Below, piece by piece: positions 32,394 to 43,416 of a stretch of DNA of 64,000 bases; within the stretch, counting starts at the first letter, position 1, and each line of letters begins with the position of its first letter. The stretch spans positions 62,001 through 126,000 of the forward strand of contig NCSJ02000054.1 in NCBI GenBank assembly GCA_002812745.2. Reading direction: 5' to 3'. The DNA comes from Scytalidium lignicola. Taxonomy: Eukaryota > Ascomycota > Leotiomycetes. The translations under genes were made by a program, and so were the position numbers. The notes below the pieces were generated by a model. It worked only from the letters and a program-made list of their open reading frames with translations. It was not told the DNA's origin and did not search any database.

Positions 32394-34696
32394 ATGTCCC
32401 AATCTGATACCGAAAGTCTGGATTACCTCCAGACGGACTTCGATCCTGCTAGCCTCACGGTGCCACGCTTACGCTCGATCCTGGTCCAGTACAATATACC
32501 ATACCCTTCGAGCGCAAAGAAGGCACAACTGGTGGAGCTCTTCAGTTCGCAGGTGCTGCCGCAATCTCGCAGAATCCTAGCGGCTCGGGCGCGAGCTAGG
32601 CGTACCAGCAAAGGTATCACAAATGCAGAGGATTCGGAGGGTGAGCGCATTGCTGATGGAGAGTTGATGCCTCCCCCACCGACACCACGTGCTCAGCGAT
32701 CACCACGAAAGTTGTCAGCGAGGGTTAAGAGTGAGGGAAGTGAGGAGGAGTCGTTGGCAACCAAGAGCATCTTGAATAAGACGCCGAGAGCAAGTAGCAA
32801 ACATGCAAGGGCTTCCGATACGGAGACAGGCACGGATATGGATCTAGTGAAGAAGTCCGCCAGGAAATCGAGGAAGAACGAGACAGCTACTGCTACTCCT
32901 GCGCAGGTTCTACCAAAGCAGAGAATCAAGAGTGATAGCGAACTGGATTCTGATGGTAAAGAAAGACCACGGAAGGAAAGCTCAAGGAGAGAGAGCGCCT
33001 TTACTTATGATAATCCTTTCCAGAGTGGGAGTTCACCTTTATCAGATCTGCGCACCCCCAGCACTGATAGGAGGAAGACAAGCAGTGGCGTAACCAAGGA
33101 TTCCTCAAAACGGAAAGTCAGCTCAACAGTGAGACGGAAGACTACGGAGCCAAGAATATCGCATGATGAATTCCATCCTCCCACTTCAGCTACCTTCGAG
33201 ATTCCTCTTAGTGCTGTCAGTGATTTGAAGAGCATTGATACTAATGATGTTGAAGCTGGAGAAGAGTTCACACCGGAAGAGCAATTGGATTTGATCAAGG
33301 AAGAGTCTGTCAATGGTGTAAAGGCAGTCAGGCCGCGAAAATCTACAAACGATTCTACATCACGATGGAGTCGACCACTTTGGGCCCTCATATTAACCAT
33401 TTTATGTGGCTATGCTACTTGGTACAGACAACAGAAGCTCGCGGTTGGATACTGCGGTGTAGGAAGACAACCTGAACAATGGATTCCTGAATCCGTGCAA
33501 CCCTACATCCCCGATTGGGCCATCCAACTCGTAGAACCGCAATGTGAGATTTGTCCACAACATGCTTACTGCTCTGAGAATCTTCGAACACAGTGCGAAG
33601 CTGATTATGTCCTGAAACCGCATCCGCTTTCATTTGCAGGGTTGATTCCTCTTCCACCTACTTGCGAACCGGATGGAGAGAAGGTACGAAAGGTGAAGGC
33701 CGTTGCCGATCGTGCTATTGAAGAGCTTCGAGAAAGGAGAGCAAAATGGGAGTGTGGTACTCTTGTTGATGAGACTGGTACGCCAGGATCAACTGCTGAA
33801 ATTGATGCTGAAGATTTAAAGAAAGAAGTGAGCCAGAAGAGAAGACGGGGAATGAGCGAGACTGAGTTTGAGGAATTATGGGCAGGAGCTATTGGAGAGA
33901 TTGGAGGAAGGGAAGAGGTTGAAATGCGTGTTGAAGGGTAAGTTCCATCCAGTCTCTTGTATTTTCAACCATTTTCTTTGGATATGTATTGCGTTTCAAT
34001 GTATACTATATATAATCCTGTAATCTGACATAACGGGAAACTAACCAGGTCCCTTCTGGCCACCACAGAACCCCAACCCACCGTATCTTTCTCACATCCA
34101 CCTCACTCGCTCGCCTCCCCCTCGCCTGCGCCATCCGACGTACGGTCCGACTCACACTGGCAAGACATCGCCTCCAAATTGCTCTCTTAGGCCTCTTCTC
34201 CCTTGTTATCCTCTATATCCGCTCAATATTCACTTCACGTGCAAGGGTCGCTGCCCAAGTTCCACATCTAGTTTCCCTCACTCTAGACAGACTGGCAGAT
34301 CAAGCAGCGGCTGCCAAATCAGATACCTCTGGAAATACAGATCTTTGGATCAGCATTGGACAGCTAAGAGATGATGTCCTGCGTGACGAATACAACATAT
34401 CCAAGCGCGAACAGATCTGGTCACATGTCCGTAAAATTGTTGAAATGAACGCCAACGTGCGCTCCGCCCAAAGAGAAGACCGCAACGGTGAGATCAGCCG
34501 CGTCTGGGAGTGGATTGGCAGTGTTGGTGACTCCAGCGAAAGATGGAGAAGGAGGAGCGGTGCTCCTGGAAGAATGAGTTGGGGTATCTACGACGAGAGC
34601 TACAGCGACGCAGGAAGAAGTCCTGCTAGTAATGTTGATGCTAGGCCTGAAGTTATGCCACGGCGGTGGGAAGAAGGCAAACGACCGATTTTTTGA
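32394..34696 (+). CDS. SRC1: Src1/Heh-type inner nuclear membrane protein (HeH/LEM, MAN1 C-terminal domain)
   Basis: Two exons: 32394-33937 and 34069-34696; 723 residues. The acceptor CACAG at 34064-34068 keeps the frame, whereas the upstream CCAG at 34045-34048 leads to a stop. The N-terminal HeH/LEM-like motif (SLTVPRLRSILVQYNIPYPS, SSAKKAQLVELF) binds DNA or chromatin in the family. A long basic, Ser-rich nucleoplasmic linker follows, with several RR/KK clusters that suit nuclear import. Two membrane spans flank the luminal Cys-rich domain: PLWALILTILCGYATWY (about 328-345), then CEICPQHAYCSE, and LQIALLGLFSLVILYI in exon 2. The MAN1/Src1 winged-helix end includes LRDDVLRDEYNISKREQIW and SRVWEWIG. 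The protein tethers chromatin and rDNA at the nuclear envelope. Confidence 0.93.
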
Positions 34697-35349
34697 TTTC
34701 TGAATTATTTTTCCGTGGCTTTCGGTTCAGGAGTTCTTCCAGTTATGAGTTATTATGATTTCCTTAGTTTGGATTAATGACTGTATGCGTTCATGTGCTT
34801 AGTTATCCTGGGACTGGGTTTAGGATTGTATACGCGCGTGAAACTATGGAATTATGTTTGCGTTTGTTCCATGCTTGATGAACTTGTCTATCCTTTTACC
34901 CTTCTTTTTGTCTTTATCGTTATCTTTGAAAGTGCGTGATTTGATTTCAGATTGACAATTGTTTACATTGTGAATATATGTATGTTGATCATACACTAGT
35001 CTGTCAGGAGAGACAAGGCACTGTTACAACTATGCTTAATATATGGCTGGATATTTAGTCTTCTTTTGGAATTGTGCCTGTTTGTGTGCATATGTTTACT
35101 GTATACTATCCGTTCAATAAAATCCCATATTCAGCTCGAGCACTATCGATAGCCCTCGTACCCTAGCGACAACGGAACTACATAACACGCTCAGTAGAGC
35201 CATAAAACTGGCCATGACTTCTGCTCATAGGCCCAATGATAATTTTAATTTAGCCCAATTGCCTAGCTGTAAGTGCTCGTACAAAGTAACCCACCATCTC
35301 CTATCCAAAGCATAGAAAGGAATAGATAGGGCAGGAAATGGTACTGTAA
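34697..35349. other. convergent 3' intergenic space
   Basis: 650 bp, T-rich, between two convergent genes. Nothing recognised beyond presumed polyadenylation regions. Confidence 0.5.
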
Positions 35350-37192
35350 CTAGACCTTCTCGCTATCCATTTCATACAAAACAACTTTTACGCCTTGTCC
35401 AGGCTGCAGCACAATCTCAGCCTTTAAACAGGGATCTCCGCCGTCCACCTCATGCATTCTATTCTCAATTCTCTCGAACCGCTGCAGCAGCCGCACAAGG
35501 GTGTACGCCATCTCAGTAAGTGCAAATTGCTGCCCAATGCAAATGCGCGGTCCGCCATTGAAAGGAATATATGTCCAGGGTTTTGGCTGCCAATCTTCCC
35601 ATCGGTCTGGACAGAACTGTAAGGGGTCTGGGAATGAAGAGGGATCAACTGGGTTGTGTGGTGGATATAGATCTAGACGACGTTGCATGACCATCGTAGA
35701 GTAGCCAATTGGAGTGTCTTTCAATATACCGATTGGAGAACGGCCGTCTGGACCACCGCCGCGTGGGAGAGTGGTATCGTTCAGGGCGAGGCGGACATTA
35801 AAGGGGATAGCTGGGTAGAGACGCAAAGTCTCATTCATGGTATGCTGTAGCTCGTCAGATACAACTCTAGTCCTGTTTCATTGCCTCACGAAACTTTATG
35901 GTTTTTACCCATGGCGAGTTGAGAGAAGATGAACTAAACTAAAAGAAGAATAGAATAAACCTGCAAGTATTTCATTCCTTTCAGATCTGCATAAGTCGGC
36001 ATCCTCCTCCACCCTAAAGTATTTCTGATCTCCTCTCTCAGCTTCATCACAACTTCTGGATGTCGAGCCAGCTCGTAAAATGTCCAGCTGAGTGTTGCTG
36101 CAGTAGTGTCTCTACCTGCTAGTAATACAGCTACGAGTTGATCTCTCAGGACTTTCCGGTCACGAGTGAAGGAAGCCAAAGCATGGAGGAAAGTGTAGCC
36201 CTCCTCGGATTTAGTTCTCATATCGAGTTCAGAAGGAGATAGATTCAGAGTAGCTTCGATAAAAGGCTCTAGGAAAGAGTTTATAGTGTCAAGTCCGGCA
36301 TAGAATGATTTGCGAGAAAAAAGGTGACTCAAAGGGCTGTGGAGACCAATTCAGCACATTAGATTAACTGACCCAAAGATTTATGGGAGAGAGGGAAAGC
36401 GAAAAGATATATAAAACTTAAAGAACATACCCTGCCCTGACAATCAAGTTCTGTACCCTTTGCACCTCCGCAAATGCTTCCGCGAAATCCTGTTTCGGAT
36501 GTATCAGACTGTCCACGCTGGTTCCAAGCAGGAAATCCGTAGCAGCATCAAGAGTGTATCTGAAAAAGAAATTGCTGATATCGATCTCCCTACCTTGCTG
36601 GACGCCGAACTTATTTAGCGCATTCATCAAGACAGTGACATGCCGCTCAAACACCTCCAGGTCAGACACACGGTCCTTGATAAACTGTGGCCGGATCAGC
36701 TGCCGACTGTTATGCCACTGCTCCAAATCCGTCGTAAAGATGCTGTCACCTAAGAATTCTTTCCAGTCATCGTGGAATGGTTTGCCCTTGCCGTAATCTG
36801 TGAATTGTGTAGCTAGGATAGCCTTGATGTTCTCCGGGTCGGCCGTTAAAATGCAGCGCAAACTCGCTGGACAAGCTTCAACAGTGTAGCTATTGTAATT
36901 GGTGAAAGTGGATTGCCATGCCTCGAGATTCTTGTGCGTTATTGTGGACTTGACAGTCTTCACAACCAAGTCTAGGTCTGGTATAAGTGAGCTAATTATA
37001 CTTGAGGCAGTCAACGGTGAATCCGGACATACCGTATGGCAAGTATGTCTTAATTCGAGGTGCATAACCCCCTAGCTCTCTGATCTTGCGGTTTATGCTA
37101 ATCCATTGAGTGATCTTTACTATGATATATGCAGCCACAAGACCAAGCGCAAAAAGCTTAGGAGACACCTGCCGTAAAAAGCCTCCAGCCAT
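35350..37192 (-). CDS. cytochrome P450, CYP52-like (alkane/fatty-acid hydroxylase type)
   Basis: Four exons on the minus strand: 37033-37192, 36431-36977, 35961-36336, 35350-35844; 525 residues. The N-terminal ER anchor is KLFALGLVAAYIIVKITQWI. The I-helix has LLAGRDTTAATLSW, the K-helix ETLR in NETLRLYP, the PERF-like region FCPDRWEDW, and the haem loop FNGGPRICIGQQFALTEM with Cys463 as thiolate ligand. This haem loop closely resembles CYP52/CYP539 enzymes, which omega-hydroxylate alkanes and fatty acids. All three acceptors chosen restore the family reading (YDLDLVVK, RAGPLSHLF, YLQHTMNE). The substrate is inferred from family only. The reductase partner is not in this window. Confidence 0.92.
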
Positions 37193-37730
37193 CTTTTATG
37201 GGTGCACTGCTATAGCTAGTTCCAGGCACCCTGTCTATGAAACGATAGTACCGTTGGGAGGTAAAGGAATTCGCAACAGTTACTCGGAGAACATGATGCG
37301 ATTGGAATGTTTTGTGTTCGAGAAGCTGTACCTCAGCCTACAAAGGAACATCTCTCCTCTGTCGTACCATTCTCTGTCCTTGGGATAAAGTCAAGTGCGG
37401 GGTGACCAGGTGCGTTCTTAGTGATTGCGGGGCTGAGCCGAGCTTCCCTGTCAAGCATGCGGATTCCTCCCGCCACCACCTAAAAAACAACAAAACTCAT
37501 GAGACGAAGTGGTTTTTTTTCTCTTAAAAGTTCGGGATTACACAATACGATCGACGAGAAGTTAATGGATATTTCCGAGATTCGTTGCCATTATGCAATC
37601 TCATTTTCCTGCGCATATAGAAAAAGTGTAAGCATTTCCCCGCTCCCACTTCATCGCCATCCGTGATCATCAGCAATGCAACATCCAATTTTCGTGTAGT
37701 AACAATGTTTTCCATCCGTTACCCATCAGC
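37193..37730. other. P450 promoter and GH20 3' region
   Basis: 540 bp between two same-strand genes. No gene or repeat recognised. Confidence 0.5.
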
Positions 37731-39597
37731 TCACAAAGAACACTCATCAGGATCATGCTGCGTACAGAAAACCATCTGCACGGGGCCTGCTTGGATGCCT
37801 CTGTTCACTAATCGTTCCCTCCAAACCCCTAATCTCTTGCCTGCATCAAGTTGACTCCTGTTTTTCCCTTCTGCATCCTTTCCACCTGACCACAACACTT
37901 CTCCAGCGGCAGCAGCTCGAGGCCAGACCATCATGTCCAAATTCACGGGGTCGGTTTGTTCACTCCAAATGTGCACTTCACCACCGATGACGAGCGAGGC
38001 TTCAGATGGAGACAGGTTAGCTGTCGGGTCATAGGAGTAAATGAGTCGCCAATTTTTGGTGGGCGAACAGTAGTCATTGAAAGGGTAGTATTTCTGGAAG
38101 GAATCGCCTTGGTGGAAACCGAGCCATTGACCCATCCCACAATCCAAATACTACATCCAATGAATGAGTTCGCAGTCCTAGAACAAGATATGAAGTGAAC
38201 CAGCTTACCCAAAACTGATAGCTCCCGGCAATTGCCTTATGTCCTCCCTTAACAATCCTCTCAACAGACTTGTCACTGAGCCAACTTTGCACTACGACAT
38301 CTTCTCCCAGGTCCAGGTCCCATTCTGTAACCATCTCCTCCCAAACCATCGGTGTCAAACCTGCAGCCCTAATCTGAGCATGACTACGATCCATAAATCT
38401 CTGAAGGTAGGGTTTAATGACTGCCGGATCGCTAGACTTTACTGTTTCGTCAAGTGCATAAACGTTCAAGTTCACCTCATCGCCACCGGTATGAAGGTAC
38501 GATGAGTAGGGCTTAATTCGGGGGATCAGCTCGTTCCATAGAGTTGAGATGAAAGTATCCACAGCAGAGGAATTGAGTTTCAGTTGCCCACATGGTGGTT
38601 CGGCGCAGTATGTATCCCACGGCTTTGCATTCTGAGCCGCGATGAGATCAGGGTAAGCCAAACCTACGACTGACGTGTGTCCTGGCGTATCAAATTCTAA
38701 AATAACCTCTACACCTCGGTAGATGGCATATGTCTGAATCTGCTGAATTTCAGACGGGCTATAAGTCAGTCCAGTTTGAAATGCTCCTTTCTCGGATAAT
38801 TCGGGAAGTGCTGGAATCTCAATCGGCCAAGATTGAGCATCCACGATATGAAGATGGAGACGGTTGAATTTATTCCATGACAGAGCATCGATCGTCTGCA
38901 GTATCTTGGACACAGGAAACCAGTTCCGCGCTACATCCAGATTCAGTCCTCGATGGGCGAATTTCGGGGCGTCGATGATATCAACGGGAGCTAGCGTCGT
39001 ATAAACTCCCTTCCCAGAAGATTGCTCGTAAAAAAGCTGGATGAAAGTCTCAAACGCGCGAAGAACACCAGTGGAAGAGACAGCACTTATCTTTGCAGTG
39101 CCATCTTGAAAAATTGTAAGGTTGTATGACTCGTCTACCTCCCCTGCCAATGGTTTGAAGGTGCTAGCCGTGTCAGAACCAGTCTGGGTTATCTTTAAGG
39201 AGCTAAGATAGATTTTCTCAGCAGACCCGGAGGGCTCGAACTGGGGGAGTTCATTTCGAGGATGAAATTTCCATGGAACGAGATTTTGGGAAAATAAAGT
39301 TTTCCATGCTCTTGAGACGGCTGATTGAACAATATCAGAGCTAGAGAAATTCAATGAGTCTGCAGCAGCAAATTGGGTTACTGGAACTTGAGATCCCCAT
39401 TTTTGGCCAGCCTGAACGTCTAGTAAATCTGGATGTACATCTTGGAGTTTTGTCTCTAGGTTTTGTCCATTGTACGTGACCTGAAGACTTTCAGAGACCC
39501 ACAATGTAGAATTACCATGCTTGAAGAACTGTGGAACGGGCCACACCGCTGAAGTGGAAGAGGAAAAAAGGAATATCAAATAGAGCGACGACCACAT
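37731..39597 (-). CDS. secreted GH20 beta-N-acetylhexosaminidase
   Basis: Two exons on the minus strand: 38209-39597 and 37731-38150; 602 residues. The 58-nt intron joins AIAGSYQFW to YLDCGMGQW. The enzyme removes terminal GlcNAc from chito-oligomers in chitin turnover. The signal peptide is LYLIFLFSSSTSA (ATG at 39597). A GH20 N-terminal domain 2 precedes the barrel, which carries HRGLNLDVARNWFPV, NRLHLHIVDAQSWPIEIP, EFDTPGHTSVVG and the catalytic Asp373-Glu374 in HTGGDEVN. VWEEMV and GGEVHIWSEQTD supply further active-site residues. Multiple sequons fit secretion. It is full length for the fungal family. Confidence 0.95.
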
Positions 39598-40318
39598 GAT
39601 ATCTAAAACGTGATAGAAAACAAATGATTGGCAGTAGTAAAAGAAAACACGAAATGAAATATTCAACTTTGATTGTGAGACCTCCTAACACCACACGTTA
39701 GGAGTGCGTGCAGGAAGGATGTAACGTATGCTTATCCCTCCACTCTTGCTGCATCAGTTGTGTCTTGCAGATCAACGACTACAGTACAGTAACAGGCAAC
39801 GCCTCTAGCCACTACCTGAAAAATATACCAGCCTCATATCAGTTTTGGCTGGGCAGAAACATAAGCTATTATACGGAGTACACAGCTGGGTCTCTTCGAG
39901 TAAAAGGAGCTCAAGCGATGTCCCATAACTGCATTAAATTTGAACAGTGAATAATGTGCCGCGAGGCTGAGGTCACCTTAAAGTAATCCATGATGACTAA
40001 TTCAAATATTCACCAATCAGAATTCAGTTATTGAATCCTGGTCACGTGCTCGCGACACCAAACCTGCATTAAGCTTTATCTTAGCCTTCTGTTGACATCT
40101 TCACCTTGCCATCTTGGATCTTCTTTGTGACGCAACTCCCTCCTCAAACGCACGCCCTTTCAACCCTTTCTGTGCGATCAACACAAGGAACCAGGCCAAA
40201 TAGTGCGACTCTACCCGCCTTGCTTACATTTGACGCGCTTTCAAGTGAAGTTAAGCAACGGCTTGCTAAAATTCACGACTCCCCAACCTCCTTCAGACGC
40301 AAACCTAAGCCCCCCAAG
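39598..40318. other. divergent promoter region GH20 / NAB2
   Basis: Head-to-head spacer with a CACGTG box at 40043-40048 and a TACGGAGTAC motif at 39872-39881. A frame open from 40106 in phase with NAB2 has no upstream ATG and is treated as 5' leader. Confidence 0.5.
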
Positions 40319-41909
40319 ATGTCGGTCGAAGTTGTTCTAGAGTCACCCTTGGCTCATGCTTTAAACGCTGCGATCCAGCCAAAGCTGGTGGAGGTCGGCT
40401 GGAGCGGGACGGCGGATGATTCTGCACTCTCCGAATACATTATCCTCATGCTTGCCAATGGCAAGACACAAGACCAGGTTGCTGCAGAGTTATCAGGAGA
40501 CCTGTTGAACCTTCCACTAGATGATCCCGGTGCGAGAGATTTCTCACAGTGGTTGTTCGAGCAGGTGGAGGTCCTGAGTGCCGAACTGAATGGAGGTGGT
40601 CAGGGTCCAGCCTTAGAATCAGCAAACGACGCTGCTCAGTCAGCGGCTACAGGCGCAGGACAAGATGCAGAGATGGGCGATACAACGGAGGCAGGGAACT
40701 CTAATGTGTATGCGAATACTGACTCCTCACTTAAGCGCTAAGCTTCAGAAATTGTTACTAATACTAATAATTTACAGGCCCACTGGACCAAAGTTGATGC
40801 GAAATGTCGGTAATCGTACCAGAGATAAACGGATGCTGGGACAATTGTCAAAGGCAATGGATCGATCGCAAGACCCTCTCCATCGAGTACGTCCTCAAGC
40901 CGGGCATGAACGAATAAACACACATGCTCGGACCCCCCCAACTGGACCTCGCGGACAAGCACAGGGCAGAGGAGGCCCTCGGATGCAAAACAACCGACCT
41001 AACGGGCCGATGGCGGGAATGCAGATGCAGCCGGGTGCTGCTGGAAACGTTATGAACATGTCCCCTCAGCAGCAATTTGAGCTCCTTGCTATGCTTGAAC
41101 AACAGTCTAGAATGATGGCGCAAATGTTCACTCCACAACAGCAACAGCAGATGATGATGGGGAATGTAGAGAAGGGTGCCTTTCAACAGCAGCCCGGGAA
41201 GTCACTGTTCGATAGAGTACAGAATAACCCTCAGCGACAACATAATAACGGATTCCGAAAGAATCCAAAGACTTCTGATGCGGATGGAAATCAGAATCAG
41301 GTAGAATCATCGTCCATGGATGTGGAGATGGGTGGAGACAAAACGGGCAGTCCTTCCCCCGACACTACGTGCAAGTACAACCTTGCTTGTACAAATAAGG
41401 ACTGCAAATTTGCCCATCAGTCCCCGGCGGCCCCTCCAGGAACAGCTATTGATGCCAACGATATATGTTCCTTCGGGGCAGCATGCAAAAACCGAAAATG
41501 CACCGGTCGACATCCATCCCCCGCACAAAAGGTTGCCCACCAAACAGAGCAAGACTGCAAGTACTTTCCTAACTGCACCAATCCGCGATGTCCATTTCGG
41601 CATCCCACAATGCCCTTGTGCCGGAACGGTGCTGATTGCACGACTGCAAATTGCAAGTTCACTCACGTCAAAACACCTTGCAAGTTCAATCCTTGCTTAA
41701 ACCCCGCTTGCCCGTTTAAGCATCAGGAAGGTCAGAAGCGGGGGAAATTTGACGATAAAGTCTGGGTGGCTGACGAGGCCATGGAACATGTTAGTGAGAG
41801 GAAGTTCGTCGATGAGACGGGCGGGGAGGAACTTATAAAACCACAGGAGACAGCTGCTCCGGAGTCAGGAATGGGCCAGATGGCAAATGCTGCTGAAGTG
41901 ATTACATAA
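40319..41909 (+). CDS. NAB2: nuclear poly(A) RNA-binding protein NAB2
   Basis: Two exons: 40319-40707 and 40778-41909; 506 residues. NAB2 coats poly(A) tails, limits their length and links mRNPs to nuclear export. The N-terminal PWI-like helical fold (ESPLAHALNAAIQPKLVEVG, LSEYIILMLANGKTQDQVAA, WLFEQVEVL) contacts the nuclear pore factor Mlp1 and Gfd1 in yeast. A basic linker with RGG-like and Gln/Met-rich parts (QQQQQMMMG) follows. Five tandem CCCH fingers form the C-terminus: four of CX5CX4CX3H (starting CKYNLACTN, CSFGAACKN, CKYFPNCTN, CRNGADCTT) and one CX4CX4CX3H (CKFNPCLN). The chosen donor (GTATGC at 40708) gives NSNV-PTGPK. Assignment is firm. Confidence 0.94.
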
Positions 41910-42308
41910 TGAGATTGGAATGTAATAATGTCTAGGTGGGAAGAAAAGTTGTTGGGAATAGCTTTGAAATTGTACGATATCCCATTGCTACCCAGGTTTT
42001 TGGGCAAGCTGGAGTTGGTGGATCTATTCATTACTAAGGGTATACCGTTTCTGGTCGGGTAGCCAGATATATTTTAGTAGAAATGAATTGCAATGTTTTC
42101 TGGCGCTCAGAACAAAAGATTCTGAGGCAGTCTCTCGCTATTTAACATCTTATATATAATTGTGACGTCTTTCTTGAATGTCGGGATAGCTTTCCCTTCT
42201 CGTTATCTTGTTTTTAATTAGAAATCACCTATATATATATTAATACTTCCACTGACTAACTTATCTTAAATATTACATTCTTCAAAAGTCATACTCCTAA
42301 GGCCTGAA
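41910..42308. other. convergent 3' intergenic space
   Basis: About 400 bp, AT-rich with a short TATATA run near 42230. Nothing recognised. Confidence 0.5.
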
Positions 42309-42728
42309 TCACCAGTCTTCTCTGAGCCAGGATTTAACCCCTTCATTAGACAATCCTACAGTTACAAGACCTTCTTTTCGTAGTAAGTCCAAAGCTGCCA
42401 GGCTCCAGCTCTGACAATTCCACTCTGAAGACTCGTCAATAACAATAGGTATGGTTTCTAAGAGTTGCTTATAGAGAAAATGTTTCTCTATCGGGATGTT
42501 GCCAATCTCAAGTTGTCCTTTCTTCACTCCATAAGTTGAGGGGTCGATGGATTCTTCGTCGGAATAGTAAAAAGCTCCCGGCATGCCGTGGAGTTGATAT
42601 GCCAGTCCAACGCTGGAGTTAGCGTCGATTTCGAGGAATAAAATCCAGTGATACGGCTTCTTTTTAGTTGGGTCATCCCATCGTTCTCCACGATCGAATG
42701 TTATAATGGAAAGCGGATATCCTGACAT
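42309..42728 (-). CDS. conserved-looking hypothetical protein
   Basis: Single exon, 139 residues from the first ATG at 42728 (the frame extends nine codons upstream without an ATG). It reads as a compact soluble domain: PLSIITFDRGERWDD, PYHWILFLEI, GLAYQLHGMPGAFYY, then SSEWNCQSWSLAALDLLRKE. The alternation of hydrophobic strands, an HW pair, YQLHG and a WNCQSW segment looks like a small alpha/beta fold with possible catalytic His and Cys, reminiscent of papain-like or permuted NlpC/P60-type folds (inference only). I cannot name the family. No signal peptide. Confidence 0.6.
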   Translation of the reverse strand: MSGYPLSIITFDRGERWDDPTKKKPYHWILFLEIDANSSVGLAYQLHGMPGAFYYSDEESIDPSTYGVKKGQLEIGNIPIEKHFLYKQLLETIPIVIDESSEWNCQSWSLAALDLLRKEGLVTVGLSNEGVKSWLREDW

Positions 42729-43416
42729 ATCTTCCCAATATAATATCAACAAGCCCTGTCAATTACGGGATTCCTGACAATATTATCCTCTAAGGTGGCT
42801 GCTGTCGGCTTTCCGATTTTTCTCTTCTCTGTATAAAGTCAGTTAGATCACTCATGATTTTTGCGCAGACATACTGCTAAATCAGTATAGGATAGATGAA
42901 TCTTGTATAGTACCATCTATCCAAAGGGTGATTTAGTCGCTAGGCTAATACAAATCTCACAGCTGCGAGGCTTGTTCTTTTAGACTCCAACCATAATTTT
43001 AAGATAAAATCACAATTCTAGTAATAGCATAAATCATACTTATTCTGTTAATATGTGTTCTCGCCGAACCGTATATATGATCAAGCAAAAGGTAATCTCG
43101 ATTTTCTAGCTTCCCACTTTTATATATGCACACAATCGCAATGTTTACAGCTTCATGTAAATACTATGAAAATTTCAAAAACTTAATCTACAATATTATA
43201 TTGATTATTGATAATAACTAAAAGATCGATTTCTTTATGATTCAGTGACAATTTCCATAAATGGCAGTTATATTTTAGGTTGATTACTTACAAGTGCTGT
43301 AGCCAACAGGCAAGCGAAACGATTGGGGGTGAAAATCAGTCGCAAAGCACGCAACGTCAACCTCACCACCCGCCAGAGCTTCGTGGGTGCAGCGTCAATC
43401 CGTGCGTACAGAGCCA
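42729..43416. other. AT-rich divergent promoter region
   Basis: 690 bp, strongly AT-rich until about 43280, then the HEM14 leader. Nothing recognised. Confidence 0.5.

Noticed and set aside
34045..34068. First acceptor (CCAG at 34045-34048) for the Src1/Heh intron.
   Set aside because: It leads to a stop after about 45 codons. The acceptor ending at 34068 gives the conserved MAN1-type C-terminus.
40106..40318. In-frame N-terminal extension of NAB2.
   Set aside because: It has no ATG, and the ATG at 40319 matches the family start.
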